A stretch of DNA of 64,000 nucleotides, taken from positions 248,001 to 312,000 of the forward strand of contig CALKCK010000009.1 in the NCBI GenBank assembly GCA_938083195.1. Reading direction: 5' to 3'. The notes beneath the pieces are model-generated. The model did no database searches and was not told where the DNA came from. It saw only the letters and a program-made list of their open reading frames with translations. This DNA comes from an uncultured Pirellulaceae bacterium (GTDB taxonomy: Bacteria > Planctomycetota > Planctomycetia > Pirellulales > Pirellulaceae). Positions 54,857 through 63,170 of the stretch are shown in pieces; the first letter of the stretch is position 1, and each line of letters starts with the position of its first letter. The translations under genes were made by a program, and so were the position numbers.

Positions 54857-55894
54857 TCACCCATCGTCTCCGCCACTCGAATGCCCGAACAACGGAATTG
54901 AGATCACGGAGAACTTCTCAGTCACGAGGATTGCTAAACAGGCTACCGCAATTCCGCCCAGCAAATCGACTCCGTAATGCCAGGCGAAATAAACCGTACT
55001 TATTCCGGTCAGAAAAACAAATACGGAAGACGCGACAAGAGTCAACTTGGAGAACCGGAAATACCACGCCAAAATAATCACATGTGAAAAATGGAGTGAT
55101 GGAAAAGCCGCAATGTACATCCATGGAAGGACAATGGCGGTTGCCGGAGCCTCGCTTACTTCGCTTGTCGTTTTTAGCAATCTAACTTGAAGATCATAAG
55201 TATTCGGAGAGAGAGTCTCACATGTTGCAGACTCAAAAATAAACGCGGGGCCATAGGCCGGTATTAAAAAATAACTTAATACACCAATGAAATAACCGAC
55301 TAAAATGGCGGTCGTCAGTTTTCTCGCCCGGGCAACATTGCCGGCACAGGCCAAGTAGAGAATTGAGATCAACAAAGACGGGGCGAAAGCAAAATAGATA
55401 AAACTAAAAAAGCCAGACGAAGCATCTGGAAGGAATCGCCTCGCGATCAACCAAACATCATCTCCAAGAATCCAGCGATCAACTTCTCTCAACCAAAGAT
55501 CATTCCCGTCATCGCCTCCAATTAAGACTCCCGTCTTAATATGCGTGTAAATCCACGAGCACAGAAAAAACAAAAACAAGCTTCGAGCAATGCAAGAATA
55601 CACTGCAAGCCGAGTGTCTTGAGTTCCAGAAGCGATTGGGGTTTTGCGTATGGCATTGACCAGCTCACGCCCCACGACGAGAACAAGCGTGGCCGCCACC
55701 GCAACAACAATGAGATAAAAACAAATTTCTAAATAGATCGAAAGATCAAAATTGATCGCCACATTCCAGCGAAGACAGAGCAGCAATGCCACTACCAGCA
55801 TTACCAGGCTGACGGTCCAATCAAGTGGCAATCGAAGATTTCCAGACGGGATTGCCAAGTTCGATTCTTCACTATTATTTGGTCTAGTTTCCAT
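54857..55894 (-). CDS. PAP2/inositol-phosphorylceramide-synthase-like membrane protein
   Basis: This 345-aa protein has about 8 transmembrane segments. YGPAF near the middle, FPSLHFSHVI and HYGVDLLGG near the end are the catalytic histidine-containing segments of the PAP2/AUR1 (PAP2_3) family. Such enzymes transfer or remove phosphate-linked head groups on membrane lipids. An inositol-phosphorylceramide or phosphatidyl transfer reaction is possible; a plain lipid phosphatase is equally so. No lipid genes lie close by. The ATG at 55894 fits the family length. Confidence 0.83.
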   Translation of the reverse strand: METRPNNSEESNLAIPSGNLRLPLDWTVSLVMLVVALLLCLRWNVAINFDLSIYLEICFYLIVVAVAATLVLVVGRELVNAIRKTPIASGTQDTRLAVYSCIARSLFLFFLCSWIYTHIKTGVLIGGDDGNDLWLREVDRWILGDDVWLIARRFLPDASSGFFSFIYFAFAPSLLISILYLACAGNVARARKLTTAILVGYFIGVLSYFLIPAYGPAFIFESATCETLSPNTYDLQVRLLKTTSEVSEAPATAIVLPWMYIAAFPSLHFSHVIILAWYFRFSKLTLVASSVFVFLTGISTVYFAWHYGVDLLGGIAVACLAILVTEKFSVISIPLFGHSSGGDDG

Positions 55895-55991
55895 CCCAGT
55901 TTTAGATTGACCTTGTTGAGTAATTGGGAAACGAGTGACTCATCTTCAGAAGCAAGCAATCATCAGCTCTCGCAAAGAATTGGCAATTCCG

Positions 55992-57242
55992 CTACTTAGA
56001 TTTTACTGCCGAAAGTGTGCCATTGGCTATTTCATCTCCCGCGTCGCTGAAGACAGTCAGTGAACCCTCTGCTTGATTACTCTCAAATTCTGCCTCGACT
56101 TCGATCGTGATGGACATTCCCTGATAATCGACCGTGATGTCGAACTCTAACTCTTTCCCATTTAGACTTAAATTGGTGAGTTCCTGACGCTCACCACTCG
56201 AAATCGATACTCCAGAAATCCCCTTTTCCGTTTTTTTGAATTCCCAAACAACTTCATTTCCACCCTGTTGCATTTCAACCGAAACATCCCACTTCCCTGT
56301 GATATCGACCTCGGATTTCGAAGGCTCTAAAGGAGTCGCGTCCGCTTCAAGGTCACCAATCGCGTACTGAAATCCAGCAAGGTAATGTTCCAGAATCATT
56401 GGATTGTAGTAAATTTCGTCACGATGCCCGAGGGAGCAATAAAAAATACGCCCCTCCCCATATTTATCAATCCAACTAATTGGGTAATTACCGTCCTCCC
56501 GTTTGCCTTTATTTATTTTCTTGAACCCCGGATCGAGCGTCAGTAACAACCGACGATCCGATGGCTTGGCGGTATCCGCTCTAAACTGATAAATTTCGTC
56601 AGTGATGGTGAATCCCTCACCTTTAAATACTTTGTTCAAAGGATGACTCGCGTCGAGCAAACGAATGGGTACTGGCTCGTGCCATGGGTGACCATCAAAC
56701 GCACCACCCATCATGTCGTTGTACTCTTTCCAGTCTTTGTAGGTGTCCGTTGCCGAATGAGTTCCGGCCAATCCCTTACCTCCACTCACAAAATCGACCA
56801 AGCTCTTTTTAAGGCGTTTTTCTCGTTCGAGCGCCTTCGATTTTTCCACAGGATCCTTGGGCATTGGTTTGGGAAGAAACAACTTGCCGGTCGTATTTAA
56901 CATTATCACCGCATCAAATTGCTTAAGCGATTCTGGTTCAAACATCGAATCATCTTCACTGTGCACAGCCTCAAAAGCACCCGTTTTCTCGCCCAGCATC
57001 ACGATCGATTTAGCGCCAACCGGAATCGAGCCATGACGAAAGCCACTTGTCTTAGAAAAAACTAACACCTTTCGAGGTTTTTTAGGCTTTGCCAATGATT
57101 TTTTTGGAACCGCTTTTTCTATTTTCTCAACGACATCTGGCTTTACGTCAAACAACTGCGCAAAACTCGCGTCAGCGTTAAAGAGCAATAATAGCGCCAC
57201 TACGCCACCAAAAACAGACCGCATACAAACATGATTCATCAT
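55992..57242 (-). CDS. Secreted ThuA-domain protein with C-terminal beta-domain
   Basis: The product has 416 residues from the ATG at 57242; an in-frame GTG at 57251 adds three residues. A signal peptide ends near ADASFAQ, followed by a Lys/Pro-rich spacer. The ThuA domain (about 58-300) shows KVLVFSKTSGFRHGSIP, LKQFDAVIMLNTTGKLF, GKGLAGTHSATDTYKDWKEY and GRIFYCSLGHRDEIY. An additional beta-rich domain (about 320-412) follows and is not seen in the ThuA protein at 30642. Proteins with this layout are common in planctomycetes and may act on sugars. The function is not established. Confidence 0.85.
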   Translation of the reverse strand: MMNHVCMRSVFGGVVALLLLFNADASFAQLFDVKPDVVEKIEKAVPKKSLAKPKKPRKVLVFSKTSGFRHGSIPVGAKSIVMLGEKTGAFEAVHSEDDSMFEPESLKQFDAVIMLNTTGKLFLPKPMPKDPVEKSKALEREKRLKKSLVDFVSGGKGLAGTHSATDTYKDWKEYNDMMGGAFDGHPWHEPVPIRLLDASHPLNKVFKGEGFTITDEIYQFRADTAKPSDRRLLLTLDPGFKKINKGKREDGNYPISWIDKYGEGRIFYCSLGHRDEIYYNPMILEHYLAGFQYAIGDLEADATPLEPSKSEVDITGKWDVSVEMQQGGNEVVWEFKKTEKGISGVSISSGERQELTNLSLNGKELEFDITVDYQGMSITIEVEAEFESNQAEGSLTVFSDAGDEIANGTLSAVKSK

Positions 57243-57609
57243 GACTCTCACTAAGGTAAATCAGACTCTGTTATTAAATTCCGGTGCTCCATCTTAACCT
57301 TCCACTCCCCCCGAGGGGAGACCGTTCCAAGAATTGAAACGATGGCAGAATGACCACACATAGAAACCCCCAATCTACAGAAACCCTGTTAGGCCACGGA
57401 GAACACTTGACCCCGCTTCCCTTTGAATGACTCATTTTTAAAAAACTTATTGACACAAAACCTGTCAGTTTCCAGCATAGTGCCCGTCTTCGGTGGAATA
57501 GTAACTACGTTCCGATTATCTTGAACGCTGGCAACAGATAAAACATTTGCTACCCTGCTCAGCGAACATTTCTCTCTTCAATTTGATCCGCAAACCTACA
57601 GGACCCAAA
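57243..57609. other. Intergenic region between divergent ThuA and CotH genes
   Basis: These 367 bp contain no convincing frame. A CTCCCC/GGGGAG hairpin (57305-57320) lacks a U tract on either strand, so it may be in the leader of the ThuA transcript. A TTGACA at 57450 faces the CotH gene but has no good -10 box 17 bp downstream. Confidence 0.5.
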
Positions 57610-58965
57610 GTGAACGGTTACACCATCTTCACATCACTAATTTTATCGGTAATCGCACCGGCCCTTTCAATCTTTGCTGAAGACAACGATGCATTTTGGA
57701 AATCAGTTTATAAAGACAATCACGTCTTACAAATTGAAATGAAGGTCTCACGTGAATCGTGGGAATCGATGCAACCCCAGCGTGGCAAAAACGCACGCGG
57801 GAACCAGCGATTAGACTTTGCCAATGAATTCAATTACGCCAAAGCTGAAATCACAATTGATGGAAATCCATTTCCCGATGCTGGCCTGCGATTCAAGGGA
57901 AACTCATCATATCGGTTCTCGCGAGGCAGTTTAAAAAAACCATTTAAAATCGACACTAATCGATTTGTCAAAGGACAAAAACTGCATGGCCGAACAAAAC
58001 TGAACCTCTCCAATGCTTTTCTTGATTCGGCTTTTATGAAAGAGAAACTCGCCTACGAGTTGTATCGTGCCGCCGGCCTGCCAACGCCGCAAACTGGGTG
58101 GGCCAATGTCGTCCTTTCAGTCGATGGACTTGCCGACAAAAAGCCACTCGGCATCTATGTAATCATCGAGCAGATGGACGAACGTTATTTAAAGGAAAAC
58201 CTTCAGGGTGATCCCCAGCAAAGTATTCTGACGAAACCAGAATCACTTGACGATTGGGAGTATCTGGGCAAAGACCCTGACGCTTACCAACAGTACAACA
58301 TCAAGATTGGAAAAACAAACACACCAACAATCCAACGCTTCATGGAAATAATGAGGTTAATCCAAACCGCTTCCGATCGCGAGTTTGCTGAAAAAATCGA
58401 AGACTATGTTGACCTTGATAAGCTCGCCGGATATCTCGCTGCTACAAGTTTACTCGCCAACATCGACAGCTACGTTGGCATGCCCCACAACTACTACCTA
58501 TTGCTCAACAGTCCACAAGACAAATTGAAATTGCTACCCTGGGATGTCAATGAAGCATTTGGCACCTTCACTCTCGGTAGACCGGCCGAGCAACTTGCTA
58601 ACTGGGAAATTAATCGCCCGTGGATCGCACGTCGAAAGTTGTTAGAGCGACTTTTTGAAACCGAACAATTCCCCAAACTCTATCGCATCGCCCTCATCGA
58701 TTTAATGAAAACAGCGTTTACTGAAAAACAGATCTTTGCGCGAATCGATGAATATAAAAATGCGCTAACACCAGTGATTCAGAAACTGGGAAACAAAGCA
58801 CTTGATTCATTTGAAATGGGAATCGAAGGCGACGACAGAGGGAGAAACCTAGCCGTCGAACGTCCAACCCTAGCGATCAAACCATTTGTAAAGCAGCGAA
58901 TCGAATCGGTTGAGGCCCAACTAGAAGGAGCAGAAAACGGCATCTCTCTGTCGCGGCGACGTTAA
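57610..58965 (+). CDS. Secreted CotH-family protein (atypical kinase fold)
   Basis: The product has 451 residues from a GTG at 57610, preceded by AGGA with 6 nt spacing. This start places the signal peptide (YTIFTSLILSVIAPALSIF) at the N-terminus; a TTG at 57547 would put it 21 residues further in. The CotH domain is shown by AGLRFKGNSSYRFSRGSLKK, KLNLSNAFLDSAFMKEKLAY, PLGIYVIIEQMDERYLK and LLPWDVNEAFGTF. CotH proteins of spores and eukaryotes have a protein-kinase-like fold; secreted bacterial members lack known substrates. The role is probably extracellular surface modification or binding. Confidence 0.87.
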   Translation: MNGYTIFTSLILSVIAPALSIFAEDNDAFWKSVYKDNHVLQIEMKVSRESWESMQPQRGKNARGNQRLDFANEFNYAKAEITIDGNPFPDAGLRFKGNSSYRFSRGSLKKPFKIDTNRFVKGQKLHGRTKLNLSNAFLDSAFMKEKLAYELYRAAGLPTPQTGWANVVLSVDGLADKKPLGIYVIIEQMDERYLKENLQGDPQQSILTKPESLDDWEYLGKDPDAYQQYNIKIGKTNTPTIQRFMEIMRLIQTASDREFAEKIEDYVDLDKLAGYLAATSLLANIDSYVGMPHNYYLLLNSPQDKLKLLPWDVNEAFGTFTLGRPAEQLANWEINRPWIARRKLLERLFETEQFPKLYRIALIDLMKTAFTEKQIFARIDEYKNALTPVIQKLGNKALDSFEMGIEGDDRGRNLAVERPTLAIKPFVKQRIESVEAQLEGAENGISLSRRR

Positions 58966-59018
58966 CCGTTTAGTGCGAATTAAATAAAAACTTTACCTCA
59001 GGCCAAACCGGTTTCAAT

Positions 59019-60377
59019 TTATTCTGCATTTAACTCGACCAATCGCTCACGCGCACTCGTCAACGCCTCCATGGCAATTTCGAAATACTCTGGACTGTCA
59101 GCTTGCAATAAGTTTTTCAAATAGAGCTCTGGATCATCAACCCACTGCTGAAAAGCTCCCACAAACAGGCCAATAAATTCGTAATCGCATATTTGAAGTG
59201 ACCGGATAAACGCTCGATTAGCCGCTGGAAATACGGAACTAGGCACATCGCTGAGAGAAGAAAGCCCCAACAACCCGGCGTAAATCACGAACTTGGAATG
59301 ACTTTCGAGCATCTTAATCGCAAATTTAATCGCTCCCTCATCAACCGCCGCCAATCGAGCGAGTGCAAACATCGCCTTGGCTCGAATCTGATCGTTCCGG
59401 TTTTCAAGTAATAAATTTAACTCATCCACGACCGCAACCATTGCCGTCTTCATCGTTCCAGCAGTATTAATGGCGTTCAAAAGAACTGCAGGATTATCGG
59501 AGCGAAGCTTGTCGAGCAAGGCTGACAACTGCCGTGTGTCATTGTCGCTAGTCACCTGCAAATAGCGCAGCCCTATGACCTGCTCACTAATTGAATTCTG
59601 AGAGACCGTCTCAAGCCAAGCATTTTGATCTTGCTTCAATTTCTCAGTCGCACCTTGGTGGGGGCGAAAAAACGAGTCGTTTTGTTTTGAGAGGTATTTC
59701 AGTGATTTCTGCGTTGGTTTTTTGATAACCGAAGGCACGTCATCCAGCCATGACACCGACGCCTCCCCACGCACCCACGCCGACAGAGCAAACGCATAAG
59801 CAAGGTCTTGTTGATCAAGAAAAGGACGTGGAAAAGTCTCCCACTCCGTCGTGTCCCAAAACAGCCCTTTCTCATTGACCAAATTTACTTGACTGAGTGG
59901 CAATCCGAGTCCGACACCAACTACAGCCAAATCCACAAATTCAGGCAGGTGATGATATTCAAACGCCCGCTGACATAAAAAATCACGCACCACATGATGC
60001 ACAACTGCGGCAGCCGTTAACACAGGCTCATCGCTTAACTGCGTCGTTATCGTAATCTGCCGTGTTTCAGGATTATATTCGCCCGGTAAACTACCGAGAC
60101 CTTCACTAGTCCCGCCGCCTCAGCCACCGCCACCTAACGTTTTGAGCGCCTGAGGTTCGACAACAAGCTTTATATCGGAAACGTCGAGAGACAAGTGGCC
60201 GCCGACGAATTCAACGATTTGTTCGGGAGCTTGAAAAACACCCACCATGGAGTGAAGACTCTGATAAGGAAGGAGAAATTTCTCCATGCCCAAACACTCT
60301 GCTAAACGCTGAAGAGCGTGTTCAATTCTCGCCTTCTCCATGTCGGGCAAATTAGGAGCTGTTTTAAAAAAAGCCAT
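59019..60377 (-). CDS. HEAT-like repeat protein interrupted by one in-frame UGA (selenoprotein, readthrough or nonsense mutation)
   Basis: From an ATG at 60377 the frame is open to 59019 (452 codons including the UGA) except for a single UGA at 60122-60120. The codons either side encode TLGGGG and GGGTSEGLGSL, so glycine-rich linker sequence continues across it. Upstream (residues 1-85) contains FKTAPNLPDMEKARIEHALQ, a helical domain. Downstream holds DLAVVGVGLGLPLSQ (a family-like segment) and helical HEAT-like repeats (about 240-450). If the UGA ends translation, two fragments result: 60120-60377 (85 aa) and 59019-60023 from a GTG that lies inside the domain. The gene follows the kinase and zinc-ribbon pseudogene on the same strand. 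No strong ribosome site precedes 60377. Confidence 0.6.
60090..60122 (-). other. In-frame UGA followed by a SECIS-like GGUCU hairpin
   Basis: After UGA (60122-60120) the RNA reads GGCGGCGGGACUAGUGAA, then GGUCUC. The GGUCU begins 18 nt past the UGA, the same offset as in Escherichia coli fdhF. ACUA (60110-60107) can pair with UAGU (60093-60090), and G16-C24 and A17-U23 close a loop with AGGUC; U15 and a G-G mismatch lie between. This meets the known bacterial SECIS limits on loop position. A competing hairpin CGGUA-GUU-UACCG (nt 24-36) is stronger and excludes it. Confidence 0.4.
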
Positions 60378-60468
60378 GATTACAAGCCGTTTAGATTCTA
60401 TCGAAAAGAATGAACATACAGAATTTCATCGTTCATCGCGAGTTGAATCGGACAATTGAATCACGCCA

Positions 60469-60615
60469 TTACTCCAGGTCCTCCCAGACACCTCGAAAAT
60501 CCCCATCCGGCTGCTCGAGCCCCCAGTTTTGGCCACAATTGATACATTGTTAATAGCATTCGTTTCAACCGCTAGAAATGGTGCCGACAGGAACATCACA
60601 TTTCTGACAGAACAT
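60469..60615 (-). pseudogene. Decayed zinc-ribbon protein (two in-frame stops)
   Basis: An ATG at 60615 with a strong GGGAGGAAAA ribosome site opens MFCQKCDVPVGTISSG, then UGA, NECY, UAA, QCINCGQNWGLEQPDGDF and so on to a final UAA at 60469. In one frame this gives two CxxC pairs of a small zinc ribbon of about 48 residues. Single C-to-T changes in CGA and CAA would explain both stops. It lies between the kinase and the UGA-containing gene and shares their strand. A 91-aa frame in another register over the same DNA lacks recognisable content and was left out. Confidence 0.55.
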
Positions 60616-60655
60616 TTTTCCTCCCAGGGGAGTAGAATTACACTTGTCTGAGAAT

Positions 60656-62839
60656 CTAGAGGCCGTGTGAAAGAGAATCGACTCGGGCAACTAAAATCCA
60701 AGGCAGGGCTTTCAACCTAGCGAATATCAGCACGTCGGTCTCATCTGCGACAAACCCCGAGGTCGTCCCCTTTTTTGCGTGGGCTTCGAGTTCTGGAATT
60801 CCCAAAACACCAAGTGCCTTGGTCTTATTCCCGCTCATCGAAAGCGCCGACTTGCGGCCCTTCTCCTCTGAGCTCACTAAGATTCTACCCGAATCATCCA
60901 ACAGCCACGTTTCCTTCACACCCGCAATTTCAGGTATGTCCATCTCATCAATGACAGTATCCATCGAAATATCCAAGCCTGCCACGCCAAGCAACTTGCC
61001 TGATCGATCATAGATCGGCTGGTTGCATGGCATCAAATACCCCGTCCCAGACGCATCGGGATAAATATCTCCCCAGATAGCACCATGTTTTGAAACGACC
61101 GAAACATACCAAGGCCTTTTCCGAGGATCATAATCCGGAGGGTATTTTTCATTCGCGGGATAATTGATCATCACTCCATTCTCAAGTCCAACGTAAGCCC
61201 AGTGTATTGGAACACCTTCTCTAAGAATTGCGTCCGCTTCATTTTTTTTAAGCTCGCTTGCATCAATACGTGCACTGCGAAGAGCCGCATTTCGAAGGAC
61301 ATACTTCAGGCCTCCTAATTGAAACAGCTGACTTTGGACAGCATCCAACTCGACTTCAGGAGCCAAGACCACGACACAATTGTCGAAACTCGCTCGCTGT
61401 TGATAACGTTGAATCTCAAATAAATCGTCCGGAGCGTTTGCTCCCTTTAAATCGTCGGGTTGGTAAAACGGATACGGTTCAGCTTGTGCATGCTCTAGTT
61501 GCTCACGACTCGATGTCGCAATCCCCTCCAACAACCCTTCCACTCGGAAGAGCAGGGAGTCAAACTCATGAACTCTCTGATTTACCTTCGCAACTAAATC
61601 CGTAAGCGTTTGGCCTCGACTCGATGAAATACGTTCGGCCTCAAGACCGCGATACAAGCTCACTGTCGAAATAGCCGCAGCCATAGAAATGATAATCAAC
61701 AGTGTCGCCATCACCGTGATCGGATGACGCTGCACTCGGCGCCACAAAGACCGAATTAAATTGTCAGGCATTGCCTGTACTTCTTCACCGTGAACGTACC
61801 GCCGCAAATCGTCAGAAAATTCCTGAACAGAAAGGTACCGATCGCAAGGATCCTTCGACGTTGCCCGATTCACAATCGCCTGCAATGCGAGAGGCACGGG
61901 TTCACTTTGATTCGCTTTAGGAAATGAATCGCGGGAACCCGATGGTACTTTATCCAGCAATTCATTCATATTTCCTATTTCACGCGGAGCGGTAAATGTA
62001 AGCATTTCAAACAAAACCATTCCAAGTGAAAATTGATCACTCTTTGGCCCCACACCTTTTCCACCAGCCTGCTCAGGAGACATATATTTTGGTGTGCCCA
62101 TCATAGAGCCCACCTGCGTTTTCATCCCCTCACTACTTGCTGAAATATCATCTGAACCAAGTTTCACCTCAAAGCCGCCAACGGCAGATTCATCCTCCGG
62201 TTCATCCAGCAGACGGGCAATCCCCCAATCCATGACGTACACCTCACCGTAAGCGCCAATCATTAAATTATCAGGTTTCAAATCACGATGAATCACTCCC
62301 CGACTGTGACTGTAAGAAATGGCATCGCAGACGCGCAAGAAGTGTTCAATGCGACCCGTTTGGCCATGTCGCTCATGGTCGTATTCAGGCGTACCCAACA
62401 CCGTTGAGCATTGCTTAATATATTCCGCAAATGTAATTCCACGAATCAACTTCATGGTTAGCGCAGGGCTCCCCTGATCCGTTTCCTCTAAACCATAAAC
62501 TGGAATTACATTCGGATGAGACAGTTGCGCCGTGACCTGCGCTTCGCGTACAAAACGTGCCAAACCAACCTCTGCTTCACTCGAAAGCACTTTCACCGCA
62601 ACTTCGCGATTCAACATGCCGTCACGCGCTGCAAACACTTCTCCCATTCCGCCCTTGCCCAATTTCGAAACAAGGGCAAAACGCCCTTCAAGGGGACGAA
62701 TGGCATCTGCCGACGCTCCAGCAAGCTCCGCCAAATTTGTCTTTGATTTATCGCCGAGACCTTGCGCAACTGTAACTCCCTCAAGATCACCCGGGGAAGC
62801 AGCAAGCGTCTTTTCGAATTCGTCTTCGGTAGATGTCAT
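60656..62839 (-). CDS. Transmembrane Ser/Thr protein kinase with C-terminal Cache-type sensor
   Basis: The product has 727 residues from the ATG at 62839. The kinase domain (about 53-350) has the P-loop LGKGGMGEVF, the lysine in VAVKVL, the catalytic loop HRDLKPDN and the magnesium loop as DWG rather than DFG, a form common in planctomycete kinases. MMGTPKYMSPEQ is the P+1 region. A transmembrane helix (about 375-395) leads to an extracytoplasmic double-Cache domain (about 400-720), with GVPIHWAYVGLENGVMINYP and KRPWYVSVV. It should phosphorylate cytoplasmic targets in response to an external ligand. It precedes the zinc-ribbon pseudogene and the UGA gene on the same strand. Confidence 0.9.
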   Translation of the reverse strand: MTSTEDEFEKTLAASPGDLEGVTVAQGLGDKSKTNLAELAGASADAIRPLEGRFALVSKLGKGGMGEVFAARDGMLNREVAVKVLSSEAEVGLARFVREAQVTAQLSHPNVIPVYGLEETDQGSPALTMKLIRGITFAEYIKQCSTVLGTPEYDHERHGQTGRIEHFLRVCDAISYSHSRGVIHRDLKPDNLMIGAYGEVYVMDWGIARLLDEPEDESAVGGFEVKLGSDDISASSEGMKTQVGSMMGTPKYMSPEQAGGKGVGPKSDQFSLGMVLFEMLTFTAPREIGNMNELLDKVPSGSRDSFPKANQSEPVPLALQAIVNRATSKDPCDRYLSVQEFSDDLRRYVHGEEVQAMPDNLIRSLWRRVQRHPITVMATLLIIISMAAAISTVSLYRGLEAERISSSRGQTLTDLVAKVNQRVHEFDSLLFRVEGLLEGIATSSREQLEHAQAEPYPFYQPDDLKGANAPDDLFEIQRYQQRASFDNCVVVLAPEVELDAVQSQLFQLGGLKYVLRNAALRSARIDASELKKNEADAILREGVPIHWAYVGLENGVMINYPANEKYPPDYDPRKRPWYVSVVSKHGAIWGDIYPDASGTGYLMPCNQPIYDRSGKLLGVAGLDISMDTVIDEMDIPEIAGVKETWLLDDSGRILVSSEEKGRKSALSMSGNKTKALGVLGIPELEAHAKKGTTSGFVADETDVLIFARLKALPWILVARVDSLSHGL

Positions 62840-63170
62840 CAACAGCTCATCTCATCTTTTACTACAGGAATGGTATTATTGTCAGCAATCGAACTCCAAC
62901 CCCTCGACGCCTGAGCTTCCTGCAGGCAGCTCCAACAATTATCAAAAAACATAATAACATCTAACCAAGATCCCCGATCGCCGTTTGTCCACATCGCGAC
63001 AGTCCAAAACCCTCACCAACTGCACAATCGATAATACCGAAAATGATGCAGAAAAACATCAAGTCGATGCGCGATTTAAAGTCACGAGTCCCCCATGACA
63101 TCAATTCAGGGTCAATAGTTTTATACGAGATACGCTCCCCCTCTTCGTCTCAAATAACAAATTTACGATC
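62840..63170. other. Intergenic region between divergent kinase and membrane protein
   Basis: These 331 bp separate two divergent starts and should hold both promoters. No frame, hairpin with T tract or tRNA was found. Confidence 0.5.

Noticed and set aside
57305..57320. CTCCCC/GGGGAG hairpin as a terminator
   Set aside because: No T tract follows on either strand.
60426..60701. A 91-codon minus-strand frame
   Set aside because: It lies in another register from the clear CxxC zinc-ribbon reading with its strong ribosome site, and its own product has no family character.
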